Source: Paenibacillus segetis
GTDB taxonomy: Bacteria; Bacillota; Bacilli; Paenibacillales; Paenibacillaceae
Direction of reading: 5' to 3'
DNA length: 64,000 bases
Assembly (NCBI RefSeq): GCF_014639155.1
Contig: NZ_BMFT01000001.1
Location: 1,240,001 to 1,304,000, forward strand
Positions 8,898-17,818 of this stretch are shown in pieces. A program made the translations under genes and the position numbers. Every line of letters starts with the position of its first letter. Within the stretch, counting starts at the first letter, position 1. The notes beneath the pieces are model-generated. The model ran no database searches. It saw only the letters and a list, made by a program, of their open reading frames with translations, and was not told the origin of the DNA.

Positions 8898-10352
8898 ATG
8901 TTTAATCACATTGCCGTCGATATTGGTGCCTCTAGTGGACGACTTGTGCTAGGTAGATTAGAGGATGATAAGATCTTGTTGGAAGAAATCCATAGGTTTA
9001 GCAACGGTTTTACTGAACGAAACGGTTCCTGCTTCTGGGATATCGACTATCTGTATGATCAAATCATTGCAGGATTACAAAAAGCCAAAGGATGCGGCGT
9101 TCTAAAATGTACGTTAGGCATTGATACCTGGGCCGTTGATTATGTGTTAATCGATGAAAATGGTGAAAAAATCCAAGATGTATACTCCTACCGGGATAAT
9201 CGTACAGAGAATACTATGGAGAAGGTTACAGCTCAAATATCCCCTGAAGAAGTGTATACGAAGACTGGAATTCAGCAACTCAGCTTTAATACGCTTTACC
9301 AGCTTTATATCCATGATCCACTTGAATTGGAGAAAGCTTACAAGATACTGATGGTGCCGGACTATTTATATTACAAGTTATCCGGCCATATGATGAACGA
9401 AGTAACTAACGCATCCACGACTCAACTACTGAATTTACAAACGCGTGATTATGATACCGATTTATTAAATCTGTTGCATCTTAAAAGAGAGCATTTCGCC
9501 GCACTAACAGAACCTGGGGAAGTACTTGCGTTTGTTAGCGAAGCCATAGTACAACAATACGATTTACCAGAGTGTCTGCTCATTTGTGCCGCAACACATG
9601 ACACTGCTTCTTCCGTACTTGGTGTACCAGTACAAGAGGGTCGTTCTTCAGCTTTTATCAGCAGTGGCACATGGTCATTGCTAGGAGTTGAGTTAAGCCA
9701 TCCAATAAATAATCATGATGCGATGAAAGCGAACTATACAAACGAATGGGGAGCTTTTGGTACTTATCGCTTTTTGAAAAATGTTATGGGTATGTGGCTC
9801 ATACAGGAAGTTCGGCGACTAGGGGATTATCGATACAGCTTTGCAGAATTAGCAGAACTCGCAGCAAATGAAGAAGGATTTCGAAGTTTGATCCCCTGCA
9901 ATCATCCTAGATTCTTAAACCCACTCAATATGATTGAAGAGATTCGTAGAGCTTGTCTGGAAAGCGGTCAACATGTGCCGACAACAATAAGCCAAGTAGC
10001 CCGCTGTATCTTTGACAGCCTGGCACTTTCATATTATTCCTATCTTAATGAGCTGGAAGAGCTTACGGGTACACCCATTGATGTGGTGCAAATCGTTGGT
10101 GGTGGTTCGAATAATGAACTGCTATGTCAATTGACCGCTGATGTTACGGGGAGAGAAGTTCTAGCTGGACCGACAGAATCTACAGCTCTGGGTAATATTG
10201 CAGTGCAACTTATTCGCACTAGGGATATTTCGGGAATTCATGAGGTCAGAAAGATAATAGGAAATTCATTTGAGATTAAATCCTATCTGCCAAGAAAAAT
10301 GGCAAATTTCAAAGAACTCATCAACCGTTGGAGCTTAGTATTGCTGTTATAA
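8898..10352 (+). CDS. rhaB: Rhamnulokinase
   Basis: A 484-residue FGGY-family sugar kinase that phosphorylates L-rhamnulose at C1 using ATP. The N-terminal nucleotide-binding phosphate-1 loop is VDIGASSGRLVLG. The substrate-domain motif is TLGIDTWAVDYVLID with the catalytic Asp region. The second ATPase domain has CAATHDTASSVLGVP, ISSGTWSLLG and the adenosine motif VQIVGGGSNNELLCQLTADVTGREV. Length is typical of RhaB. It is preceded by AAGGAG and followed 34 bases later by rhaA, clearly one operon. No L-rhamnulose-1-phosphate aldolase gene or rhamnose transporter follows. Confidence 0.93.
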   Translation: MFNHIAVDIGASSGRLVLGRLEDDKILLEEIHRFSNGFTERNGSCFWDIDYLYDQIIAGLQKAKGCGVLKCTLGIDTWAVDYVLIDENGEKIQDVYSYRDNRTENTMEKVTAQISPEEVYTKTGIQQLSFNTLYQLYIHDPLELEKAYKILMVPDYLYYKLSGHMMNEVTNASTTQLLNLQTRDYDTDLLNLLHLKREHFAALTEPGEVLAFVSEAIVQQYDLPECLLICAATHDTASSVLGVPVQEGRSSAFISSGTWSLLGVELSHPINNHDAMKANYTNEWGAFGTYRFLKNVMGMWLIQEVRRLGDYRYSFAELAELAANEEGFRSLIPCNHPRFLNPLNMIEEIRRACLESGQHVPTTISQVARCIFDSLALSYYSYLNELEELTGTPIDVVQIVGGGSNNELLCQLTADVTGREVLAGPTESTALGNIAVQLIRTRDISGIHEVRKIIGNSFEIKSYLPRKMANFKELINRWSLVLLL

Positions 10353-10386
10353 CGATACAAAAATATAACTTTAGGAGGAAAAGAAC

Positions 10387-11643
10387 ATGGATCAAAGCAT
10401 CATCAATAGCTACAACGAAGCAAAAAAGCTTTATGCCTCCCACAGTATAAACGTGGATGAAGTATTGGAAAAACTGTCTCATATTAAAGTTTCACTGCAT
10501 TGTTGGCAGGGAGACGACGTTAGAGGTTTTTTGTTCAAAGACAAGGAGCTTAGCGGTGGTATAGCCGTAACCGGAAGTTACCCAGGTCGTGCTAGCACCC
10601 CGAATGAACTCCGTCAGGATTTGGAGAAAGCATTGTCGCTTATTCCTGGCAAACACAAAGTTAATTTGCATGCGATTTATGCTGATACGAAGGAGAAAGT
10701 GGATCTGGATGAACTTGAACCACGTCACTTTGCACCATGGGTAGATTGGGCCAAGGAGCAAGGACTTGGGCTGGACTTCAATCCGACTTGCTTCTCCCAT
10801 CCGAAAGCAGCGGATGGCTTCACTTTAAGCCACGCGGATGATGATATTCGCAACTTCTGGATCAAGCATTGCAGAGCCTCTCGTAAAATTGCCGAGTCTT
10901 TTGGCCGTGAATTAGGACAAACATGTGTGACTAATTTCTGGGTACCGGATGGATACAAGGATACCCCAGTGGACCGCTTATCTCCTCGTAAACGGTTGAT
11001 GAACTCGCTTGATGAAGTATTTAATGAGGAAATTAATCCGCAATACAATATTGATGTAGTGGAAAGCAAGCTGTTCGGTATTGGATCTGAGAGTTATGTC
11101 GTCGGGTCACATGAATTCTATATGGGGTATGGCCTAACACGTGGTAAAGCAATTTGCCTCGATGCGGGACATTTCCATCCAACGGAAGTGATCTCAAACA
11201 AACTGTCATCCATACTGATGTTCAGCGAACAGCTATTGCTACATGTCAGCAGACCCGTTCGCTGGGATAGTGATCATGTGGTAACGATGGATGATGAACT
11301 GCTCGAAATCACACGTGAACTGGTACGTGGAGATTTGTTGCCACGTACACATATTGGTCTCGATTTCTTTGATGGTAGCATTAATCATATTGCCGCTTGG
11401 GTAATCGGCACCCGCAACACCATTAAGGCCTTACTCCGTGCAATGTTGGAGCCAGTCGAGGAACTGAAGAAAATCGAATTGTTAGGCGATTACACTTCTC
11501 GCCTGGCACTAGTGGAGGAGTTTAAATCTTATCCGTTTGGAGCAGTTTGGGATTATTACTGTGCTTCTCAAGGTACTCCTGTACGGGAACAATGGCTGGC
11601 TGAAGTTAAAACTTATGAGAAGGAAGTATTGTCTGCAAGATAA
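10387..11643 (+). CDS. rhaA: L-rhamnose isomerase
   Basis: A 418-residue isomerase that converts L-rhamnose to L-rhamnulose, the first step of the pathway. Length and sequence match the RhaA family: [14 protein letters not shown] near the N-terminus, [21 protein letters not shown] with metal-site residues, the central [11 protein letters not shown] metal-binding motif, and VRWDSDHVV plus [15 protein letters not shown] near the end. The active site uses a divalent metal pair. AGGAGG is correctly placed upstream. It is the second gene of the rhaBA operon. The next recognisable sequence downstream is a regulator remnant, so an aldolase (RhaD or RhaE type) must be elsewhere. Confidence 0.95.
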   Translation: MDQSIINSYNEAKKLYASHSINVDEVLEKLSHIKVSLHCWQGDDVRGFLFKDKELSGGIAVTGSYPGRASTPNELRQDLEKALSLIPGKHKVNLHAIYADTKEKVDLDELEPRHFAPWVDWAKEQGLGLDFNPTCFSHPKAADGFTLSHADDDIRNFWIKHCRASRKIAESFGRELGQTCVTNFWVPDGYKDTPVDRLSPRKRLMNSLDEVFNEEINPQYNIDVVESKLFGIGSESYVVGSHEFYMGYGLTRGKAICLDAGHFHPTEVISNKLSSILMFSEQLLLHVSRPVRWDSDHVVTMDDELLEITRELVRGDLLPRTHIGLDFFDGSINHIAAWVIGTRNTIKALLRAMLEPVEELKKIELLGDYTSRLALVEEFKSYPFGAVWDYYCASQGTPVREQWLAEVKTYEKEVLSAR

Positions 11644-11652
11644 CAAATTTAA

Positions 11653-11838
11653 AATAAGACGAGTCTTGCTATAAACTCTGAATCACTTGAGATCGGTGTA
11701 CTGCTTGACTTCGCTAAGGAACATGGGTGTAGAATACTGCTCATTACCGATCTTCTAGCAAGCGACATGCTTGAGAAGGCAAATGTCTTACTCTATACTG
11801 CTCGGGGTCAGCTTTGGGAATATCATTCGATTACCTGA
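11653..11838 (+). pseudogene. Remnant of an RpiR/MurR-family regulator (SIS domain end)
   Basis: Starting right after a TAA at 11650-11652, one frame reads ESLEIGVLLDFAKEHG, CRILLITDLLASDMLEKA and NVLLYTARGQLWEYHSIT before a TGA at 11836-11838. This is the pattern of the SIS sugar-isomerase domain of RpiR/MurR regulators, where ITDS.LSPLA, VVLY and GELWS.HS are common. There is no start codon or ribosome binding site, the helix-turn-helix domain is absent and the C-terminus is missing. So it is a decayed fragment. It lies between rhaA and fruR in a region that otherwise has no gene. Confidence 0.6.
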
Positions 11839-11860
11839 AAAGATATAATAGGATTATAAA

Positions 11861-11890
11861 AAAGAGGTCACCCATATGGGTGACCTCTTT
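11861..11890. terminator. Hairpin terminator downstream of rhaA
   Basis: A perfect 30-base palindrome (AAAGAGGTCACCCAT and its complement). The downstream side is only moderately T-rich; the upstream side is A-rich, so it may work in both directions. Confidence 0.7.
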
Positions 11891-12001
11891 CGGTTCTTTT
11901 ACGATCGAAGAATCTTTGATCAGAATATTACGAGGGTGGATGATGACATACGACAGTTATAATGTGGTCTAAATTTCCATACTGAAACCGATTTACAGAT
12001 G

Positions 12002-12016
12002 ATGAAAACGCTGTTA
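12002..12016 (+). promoter_or_regulatory. Candidate cre site (CcpA binding) upstream of fruR
   Basis: ATGAAAACGCTGTTA fits the cre consensus WTGNAANCGNWNNCW at all but one position (T in place of the conserved C near the end). The position, ahead of a PTS operon, fits carbon catabolite control. Confidence 0.5.
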
Positions 12017-12042
12017 CAATCATAAATGTTCAATAACGATCA

Positions 12043-12075
12043 AAAATGATCATAAAATGATCATAAAATGATCAT
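12043..12075 (+). repeat. Three 11-bp iterons ahead of the fructose operon, probable FruR operator
   Basis: The 11-base unit AAAATGATCAT is repeated three times head to tail without gaps (12043-12053, 12054-12064, 12065-12075). Related GATCA words flank it at about 12038 and 12100. Each unit contains the palindrome ATGATCAT, and the 11-base period places the sites on one face of the helix. The array ends about 100 bases before fruR. Direct-repeat operators are typical of DeoR-family sugar-phosphate repressors, so FruR is the natural candidate. Confidence 0.6.
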
Positions 12076-12173
12076 GATTAATTATTGTTTGAACATTTGA
12101 TGATCATATACATCAAGAGGTAAGACGATTGGAATAGATAATAGGCTGCGCTAGCCCCTGAAGGAGTATGAAT

Positions 12174-12941
12174 ATGATGCTGTTTGAGGAAGAAAGAAAG
12201 AGAATTATCGTACAGTTCCTGGAGAAGCATTCTAGAGGGTCGGTTCAAGAATTGAGTCAGGAAACCGGGGTATCTGAGTCCACAATACGTCGTGATCTTA
12301 AAGAACTTGAAGAAGCAAAACTGCTTAAACGTACACATGGCGGAGCAGTTTCACTACAAAGTGTTAACTTTGAAGCACCCTATTCAGATAAGGAAGATCG
12401 ATTCCTAGAAGAGAAGCAGCGGATTGCCCGCAAGGCTGTAGAGATGATCCAGGAGGGGGATGCGATCCTGCTAGATGCTGGAACAACCACACTACAGATT
12501 GCCAGAGAATTAAAGAATTTCTCGAAAATTATGGTTATCACCAACTCGATCATGGCTTTGAATGAGCTGAAGGATTGCCGCAATATTGAGGTCTCAATAA
12601 CAGGTGGGATATTGCGCCCAGATACGATGGCCTTTGTTGGACCTATGACCGAACATTCTCTAGATATGGTGAGAGTGGACAAAGCTTTTCTTGCCACGAA
12701 TGGTCTGGATTTGCAAGAGGGTATTTCAACTCCAAATATGCTTGAGGCAGCTACGAAGCGCAAAATGATTGCGATCGCAAAACAGATTATCTTGCTTGCT
12801 GATCATAGCAAAATCGAGCAGGTATCCTTCTGCAAGGTAGCTGATATTACTGAAATAGATCACTTGATAATAGACTCAGGTGCGCCGGATAGCTTCATTC
12901 AGGAACTCATAGAAAAAGGTATTGATGTTACCATCGTTTGA
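12174..12941 (+). CDS. fruR: DeoR-family repressor of the fructose operon
   Basis: A 255-residue DeoR/GlpR regulator. The N-terminal winged helix-turn-helix is complete (GSVQELSQETGVSESTIRRDLKELEE, then KRTHGGAV). The C-terminal DeoR sensor domain shows DAGTTTLQIARELKN, ITNSI, TGGILRPDTMAFVGP, DKAFLATNGLD and LADHSKIEQVSF, which binds a phosphorylated sugar. The start is set at 12174 (or 12177): AAGGAG at 12161-12166 is too close to the ATG at 12168. It begins an operon with fruK and fruA, so fructose-1-phosphate is the likely inducer. Confidence 0.9.
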   Translation: MMLFEEERKRIIVQFLEKHSRGSVQELSQETGVSESTIRRDLKELEEAKLLKRTHGGAVSLQSVNFEAPYSDKEDRFLEEKQRIARKAVEMIQEGDAILLDAGTTTLQIARELKNFSKIMVITNSIMALNELKDCRNIEVSITGGILRPDTMAFVGPMTEHSLDMVRVDKAFLATNGLDLQEGISTPNMLEAATKRKMIAIAKQIILLADHSKIEQVSFCKVADITEIDHLIIDSGAPDSFIQELIEKGIDVTIV

Positions 12942-13056
12942 AACAAATGGGGTAAAAGTAAATAAGGTCGGTAAATGAATTATTGTAAGTGAATTCAGGA
13001 AGATTAGTTAAGATGAAATTCGAATATCAAAATTATAAACAGTTGAGGGATAAATC

Positions 13057-13968
13057 ATGATCTATACAGTGACGCTTAACCCTTCCATTGATTATATCGT
13101 GGAAGTTGAAGATTTCAGACTTGGTGACTTGAACCGGATGAAACGTGATTTGAAGCTTCCGGGAGGAAAAGGCATTAATGTTTCACGTGTGTTGAATCAG
13201 CTTGGGATTCAGAATAAAGCCATTGGTTTTCTCGGAGGATTTACCGGGCGATATATTGAGGAATGGTTGCGTAAAGAATCGATTTCAAGCGATTTCGTGT
13301 TCGTCGCTGATGATACCCGGATTAACATTAAGCTTAAAGCTGGGCATGAGACTGAGATCAATGGGACTGGCCCGATCATTCAAGATACTGAAGCTGAAGC
13401 TTTGTTGCAGAAGCTTGTCGAGTTAACCGCGGATGATATTGTTATTTTGTCTGGAAGTATGCCCCCATCACTTGGTGGAGATTTCTATAACAAGTTAATC
13501 TCAGTATGCAAGCAGAATGGTACAGAATTCGTTATAGACACTACTGGTACAGCGTTGAAAGAGGCTCTAGCTCATAAGCCTCTGCTCGTCAAGCCAAATC
13601 ACCACGAGCTCGCGGAACTGTTCGGTGTAACGATAAATTCTCGGGAAGAGATCATCACTTACGGACGTAAGTTACTGGAAGCGGGAGCGAAGCATGTGCT
13701 AGTCTCGATGGCAGGAGAAGGAGCGCTGTTCATCACAGGAAATGAGGTCTACCACGCAAATGCACCTAAGGGTAACGTGAAGAATTCGGTAGGTGCAGGT
13801 GATTCTATGATTGCTGGATTCGTCGGTACCCTGTCTCTGACCGGAGATCTACTCGAAGCTTTTCGTGCAGGGGTTGCTTCGGGAAGTGCGACTGCGTTCT
13901 CAGACGATTTGGCGGATAGAGAACACATTGAGAAGCTACGGCCACTGATTCAGATATCACAAGTATAA
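13057..13968 (+). CDS. fruK: 1-phosphofructokinase
   Basis: A 303-residue PfkB-family kinase that phosphorylates fructose 1-phosphate to fructose 1,6-bisphosphate. Family motifs are LNPSIDYIVEV at the N-terminus, LPGGKGINVSRVLNQLG (PfkB signature 1) and the C-terminal anion-hole and catalytic motif NSVGAGDSMIAGF with the base Asp. LSGSMPPSLG and VKPNHHELAELFG are also typical of FruK/LacC proteins. Gene order fruR-fruK-fruA is the classical Firmicute fructose operon and separates it from tagatose-6-phosphate kinase. Confidence 0.93.
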   Translation: MIYTVTLNPSIDYIVEVEDFRLGDLNRMKRDLKLPGGKGINVSRVLNQLGIQNKAIGFLGGFTGRYIEEWLRKESISSDFVFVADDTRINIKLKAGHETEINGTGPIIQDTEAEALLQKLVELTADDIVILSGSMPPSLGGDFYNKLISVCKQNGTEFVIDTTGTALKEALAHKPLLVKPNHHELAELFGVTINSREEIITYGRKLLEAGAKHVLVSMAGEGALFITGNEVYHANAPKGNVKNSVGAGDSMIAGFVGTLSLTGDLLEAFRAGVASGSATAFSDDLADREHIEKLRPLIQISQV

Positions 13969-14007
13969 GTCAGTCAGAATTCTAAGTAATTAAAGGAGCT
14001 TTAAGAA

Positions 14008-15969
14008 ATGAAAATTACGGATCTAATGATAAAAGATACAATGATCATGGATTTAAAGGCTACAACCAAAGAAGCAGCAATTGATGAATTGATTGCTAGC
14101 CTTGTGGCACACGGGCGTATCAGTGATCCTGCCCTGTTTAAGGAAATGATTTTGAAACGTGAAGCAGAGTCCAGCACCGGAATTGGTGGTGGGATTGCCA
14201 TGCCGCACGCCAAGACGAAAGCTGTCAATGAACCGACTGTTGTATTTGCCAAGAGCATAAATGGTGTGGACTTTGAATCGTTGGACGATGAACCGGCGCG
14301 AATTTTCTTTATGATTGCCGCTCCTGAAGGGGCTGGTACTATGCATCTTCGCACATTGGCGGCATTGTCTAGACTACTGATAGATAGTGAATTTATCGAA
14401 AAGCTAATGGCTACTAAGACACCTGATGAAGTATCAGAGTTGTTTGATAAGAAACAGGAGGAAGAAATAGCTAAGGAGCAAGAGAAAGAGAAAAGAAAGA
14501 AAGCAAAGGAACTCGAAAAGATAAACGAAAATAGCGGCACAAAGTCCGAGACAGAACAAGTCATTGTGGGCAATCCGGACTCACAAGCTTTCGTTGTAGC
14601 TGTTACTGCATGCCCTACGGGAATTGCCCATACTTTTATGGCAGAAGATGCGCTCAAGAAAAAAGCTCTAGAAATGGGAGTCAACATCCGCGTGGAGACG
14701 AATGGTTCAGAGGGTGCCCAAAACGTACTGACGGCTGATGAGATCCGGCGCGCAAGCGGTGTTATTGTCGCAGCTGATAAAAATGTAGAGATGGCTCGTT
14801 TCGATGGAAAACCAGTGCTGCAAAGACCGGTAAGCGACGGTATCCGTAAGTCAGAAGAGTTGATCCGGAAAGCGATGAATGGTGAAGCTCCGATCTACCA
14901 CAGTGAAGGTCGTGGTGGTAGTGTTGAGGAGTCAACCGAGAAATCCGTTAGTATTGGTGGCAAAATATATAAGGATTTGATGAACGGAATATCTCACATG
15001 TTGCCGTTTGTAGTCGGTGGTGGTATCCTTCTGGCAATTTCCTTCCTGATCGAACAGATTGGGGGCAATAACCACCCGTTATTCCAGCTATTACAGACGA
15101 TTGGTGGAGGAGATGGTGCTTTCCACTTTCTAATTCCAGTGCTTGCTGGATTTATCGCTATTAGTATTGGTGATCGTCCGGCCCTGATGCCGGGTATGGT
15201 TGGTGGAATAATGGCCATGAATTCTAATGCCGGTTTTCTTGGCGGCCTTGCTGCAGGTTTCTTGGCAGGTTATGTCATCATCGGATTACGTAAAGTGTTC
15301 GCTGGTCTGCCAAAAGCGATTGAGGGTCTAAAGCCGATTATGCTATATCCAGTATTCGGTCTACTGATTACTGGAGGGATCATGTATTATCTGATTGATC
15401 CACTTTTTAGTTGGATTAACGTGGGTTTAATTGATGGACTTAACAACCTTGGAACCGCGAATGCAGTTATTCTGGGTATGGTTCTGGCTGGAATGATGTC
15501 CATTGACATGGGTGGTCCCTTCAATAAAGCGGCTTACACGTTCGCCATCGGGGTATTTACTACTAGTGGAAATACAAACGGGTTTATGATGGCGGCTGTA
15601 ATGGCGGGGGGGATGGTTCCCCCACTTGCCATCGCACTTGCAACTACGTTTTTCAAGAATAAATTCACCGAATCGGAACGCAAATCAGGATTAACCAATT
15701 ATGTGCTTGGGCTGTCATTCATTACCGAAGGAGCGATTCCATTCGCCGCTGCTGATCCGCTTCGTGTACTTTCTTCCTGTATCCTGGGTTCTGCCGTTGC
15801 TGGTGGTCTCACTCAACTGTGGAATATTAACGTCCCAGCACCGCATGGTGGGATCTTCGTAGCCGCTCTTTCAAGTCATGCATTACTGTTCCTATTGGCT
15901 GTTATCATCGGTTCGGTCATCTCAGGACTGATTCTGGGGTTGTGGAAGAAACCGTTAGCAGCGAAGTAA
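14008..15969 (+). CDS. fruA: PTS fructose transporter, fused IIA-IIB-IIC
   Basis: A 653-residue membrane permease that imports fructose and phosphorylates it to fructose 1-phosphate. The IIA domain (about 1-150) has the phosphohistidine in GGGIAMPHAKTKAV (His67). A very charged Lys/Glu linker (about 150-185) follows. The IIB domain (about 190-290) has the phosphocysteine in VTACPTGIAHTFMAEDAL (Cys202). The IIC domain (about 315-653) has many hydrophobic segments and ends with the conserved SFITEGAIPFAAADPLRV region. It is the third gene of fruRKA with a good AAAGGAG site, and a terminator follows. Confidence 0.95.
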   Translation: MKITDLMIKDTMIMDLKATTKEAAIDELIASLVAHGRISDPALFKEMILKREAESSTGIGGGIAMPHAKTKAVNEPTVVFAKSINGVDFESLDDEPARIFFMIAAPEGAGTMHLRTLAALSRLLIDSEFIEKLMATKTPDEVSELFDKKQEEEIAKEQEKEKRKKAKELEKINENSGTKSETEQVIVGNPDSQAFVVAVTACPTGIAHTFMAEDALKKKALEMGVNIRVETNGSEGAQNVLTADEIRRASGVIVAADKNVEMARFDGKPVLQRPVSDGIRKSEELIRKAMNGEAPIYHSEGRGGSVEESTEKSVSIGGKIYKDLMNGISHMLPFVVGGGILLAISFLIEQIGGNNHPLFQLLQTIGGGDGAFHFLIPVLAGFIAISIGDRPALMPGMVGGIMAMNSNAGFLGGLAAGFLAGYVIIGLRKVFAGLPKAIEGLKPIMLYPVFGLLITGGIMYYLIDPLFSWINVGLIDGLNNLGTANAVILGMVLAGMMSIDMGGPFNKAAYTFAIGVFTTSGNTNGFMMAAVMAGGMVPPLAIALATTFFKNKFTESERKSGLTNYVLGLSFITEGAIPFAAADPLRVLSSCILGSAVAGGLTQLWNINVPAPHGGIFVAALSSHALLFLLAVIIGSVISGLILGLWKKPLAAK

Positions 15970-16039
15970 TCCTATTTGTAACCCCTAGTATAGAAAAAGG
16001 GTGATCGCACCTTATAATAAAAAATCTGGAAAATATTTA

Positions 16040-16080
16040 GGCCGTGAATCTCAACTCTAGTTGTGATTTCACGGCCCTTT
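16040..16080 (+). terminator. Terminator after the fructose operon
   Basis: Stem GGCCGTGAA / TTCACGGCC (16040-16048 and 16068-16076) with an inner pairing stretch, followed by CTTTGTG; the T tract is short. Confidence 0.7.
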
Positions 16081-16179
16081 GTGTCTTAATAGATTGAAAA
16101 AATCTTGAACTCTCTGTACTCTAGTAGAGTCAGCCTTTTTTCGAATAGGTTTATTTTATTAATGAAGGGACTTTACGTC

Positions 16180-16566
16180 ATGAGAATTTTGCGCATCATT
16201 GCCCAAGTTTTGTTTTTGTATTTATTTTCTCTGTTAGGTGAGTATCTACAACAACTTCTTCATCTTCCGATTCCCGGAAGCATCGTAGGGTTATTATTAC
16301 TCTTTGTTTTATTACTGTGTAAGATCGTACCAGTAAAGTGGATCGAAGATGGCTCGACTGCGGTGTTAGCATACCTTCCGTTATTTTTTATTCCTGCCAC
16401 AGCTGGCATTGTAAATCATATGGATATTTTCAGTGGAAGAGGATTATTGTTAATCGGTATTCTTATTGTGAGTAGCGTATTAACGATGGTGGTAGCAGCT
16501 CATTTCAGCCACTGGCTAGCTCTGTTGAGTAAGAAGAGTAAGAGAGAAAAGGGGAACGAATCATAA
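16180..16566 (+). CDS. CidA/LrgA family holin-like membrane protein
   Basis: A 128-residue protein with four hydrophobic segments and the family signature LLGEYLQQLLHLPIPGSIVGLLLLF, then LPLFFIPATAGI. The start is placed at 16180: GAAGGGA lies nine bases upstream, and this gives the standard family length, while in-frame ATGs at 16105 and 16162 would add an odd 25- or 6-residue leader. CidA/LrgA proteins are linked to murein hydrolase export, autolysis and pyruvate transport in other Firmicutes; which role applies here cannot be told. Its stop codon overlaps the start of the next gene by one base. Confidence 0.88.
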   Translation: MRILRIIAQVLFLYLFSLLGEYLQQLLHLPIPGSIVGLLLLFVLLLCKIVPVKWIEDGSTAVLAYLPLFFIPATAGIVNHMDIFSGRGLLLIGILIVSSVLTMVVAAHFSHWLALLSKKSKREKGNES

Positions 16567-17261
16567 TGTTTGTTATTGCAGCTGGGATTGTTCTACTAAA
16601 TGTAGCTATTTATTTGGTCATGTCGAGTATATACAAAAGATTTCATATTCCTGTGCTCTTGCCAGCACTAACGGCGACTTTTGCCGTTGTTGTGCTGCTT
16701 CTATATTTTGAGATTCCGTATGATACTTATATGATAGGTGGTCAATGGATTAATAAATTACTAGGGCCTGCTGTCGTATCACTAGCGTACCCTTTATATA
16801 AGCAACGTCATGTGCTGCGTCACAATCTTCCTGCTATCCTCGGGGGGACAATCATAGGTTTACTCGTAGGAATGTTTAGTGGAATCCTATTGGCTTTGGC
16901 ATTTGGGTTCTCGAAATTGTATGTCCTCTCCATATTGCCTAAATCCATTACAACACCTGTAGCCATACAGATCTCTAGCAATCTCGGTGGGGAGTCTTCC
17001 TTAACTTCTGTGTTCGTGATGATTGCTGGATTTACCGGAGCAATTGGCGGGCCATATATTATGAGACTCTTTAGAATCAAAAGTTCAGTAGGAATTGGGA
17101 TTGGTTTAGGTACGGCTTCTCATGCACTAGGTACGGCTAAAGCGCTAGAATATGGGGAAGAGTCCGTATCGATGAGTTCAGTTGCCATGACCGTATGCGC
17201 AATTGTGGGCTCTTGTGTAGGGCCATTTGTAGCTTGGATCATGTATTCGTTAATAGGATAG
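16566..17261 (+). CDS. LrgB/CidB family membrane protein
   Basis: A 231-residue polytopic membrane protein with the LrgB signature LPKSITTPVAIQISSNLGG and the C-terminal GIGLGTASHALGTAKALEYGE. It partners the CidA/LrgA-type protein: their codons overlap (TAATG), so they are translationally coupled. The pair is thought to form a membrane channel or carrier that influences autolysis and overflow-metabolite handling. No LytSR-type two-component system is next to it; the convergent gene is a MarR regulator. Confidence 0.9.
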   Translation: MFVIAAGIVLLNVAIYLVMSSIYKRFHIPVLLPALTATFAVVVLLLYFEIPYDTYMIGGQWINKLLGPAVVSLAYPLYKQRHVLRHNLPAILGGTIIGLLVGMFSGILLALAFGFSKLYVLSILPKSITTPVAIQISSNLGGESSLTSVFVMIAGFTGAIGGPYIMRLFRIKSSVGIGIGLGTASHALGTAKALEYGEESVSMSSVAMTVCAIVGSCVGPFVAWIMYSLIG

Positions 17262-17265
17262 GTTA

Positions 17266-17682
17266 TTAAATCCAGTCTTGTTTTAAAATATCTTTGAGAA
17301 ATTGGGTATGTTCCTTGCCAATTTTGTCTTCTATTTGCTGAATAAGCTGTTGCTTAACTATGAGTAATCTCTCGCAACACTCCACACCTTTAGAGGTGAG
17401 AACAATATGCTTATCGCGCAAATTACCTTCAACATCTAACACCTGAACATATTCGCGAGCTAGTAAACCCTGCACATATTTATGTGTGCCTTGTCTAGAT
17501 ATACCGATTATTCTGCTCAATTCAGCAATGGAAAGTTTTTCGTACACTTCTAACATAGCTAAGATGTGATTTTCAGTTTTGTTAATTTCGTTATCACTCA
17601 ATTCAGCGATCTTTTTTCTTAGAAAGGTATGCTTTTCACTGAGTAAATCTATTAGATTTAAATGCTGTATATAGTCCTTCAT
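17266..17682 (-). CDS. MarR-family transcriptional regulator
   Basis: A 138-residue winged helix-turn-helix protein. It has an N-terminal dimerisation helix (LRKKIAELSDNEINKTENHILAMLEVYE), the recognition region SIAELSRIIGISRQGTHKYVQGLLAREYVQVLD and the wing DKHIVLTSKGVECCERL, all standard for MarR. It is divergent from a small DUF2798 membrane protein. The intergenic region carries two copies of a palindrome placed over both promoters, so it very likely represses itself and its neighbour. The ligand is unknown. Its 3' end nearly touches the LrgB-type gene, which is convergent. Confidence 0.88.
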   Translation of the reverse strand: MKDYIQHLNLIDLLSEKHTFLRKKIAELSDNEINKTENHILAMLEVYEKLSIAELSRIIGISRQGTHKYVQGLLAREYVQVLDVEGNLRDKHIVLTSKGVECCERLLIVKQQLIQQIEDKIGKEHTQFLKDILKQDWI

Positions 17683-17711
17683 TAAAATATCTCCCGTGTG
17701 TTTTTTTTGAT

Positions 17712-17788
17712 AGTATAGAGTACAAAAAATATATTGTCAACTAAGTTGACGTAAAAACCCCTCTTGTGATAATGTAAACCAAGTTGAC
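17712..17788. promoter_or_regulatory. Divergent promoters with two MarR operators
   Basis: GTCAACTAAGTTGAC (17736-17750) is a perfect 15-base palindrome; GTAAACCAAGTTGAC (17774-17788) is a near copy with two changes, 38 bases on. For the MarR gene, TTGACA (17735-17740, reverse strand) is followed after 17 bases by TATACT (17712-17717). For the DUF2798 gene, TTGACG (17746-17751) is followed after 16 bases by GATAAT (17768-17773). Operator 1 covers both -35 elements and operator 2 lies just after the forward -10. Confidence 0.78.
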
Positions 17789-17818
17789 AAAATTACATTT
17801 ACAAAGGGGTTTTTAGTC

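Noticed and set aside
14001..14687. 228-residue reverse frame inside fruA
   Set aside because: It is antisense to the IIA-IIB part of an unambiguous PTS protein and has a Ser-rich composition typical of shadow frames.
16105..16179. Longer CidA-like protein starting at 16105
   Set aside because: The extra residues do not match the family, and GAAGGGA before 16180 gives the usual length.
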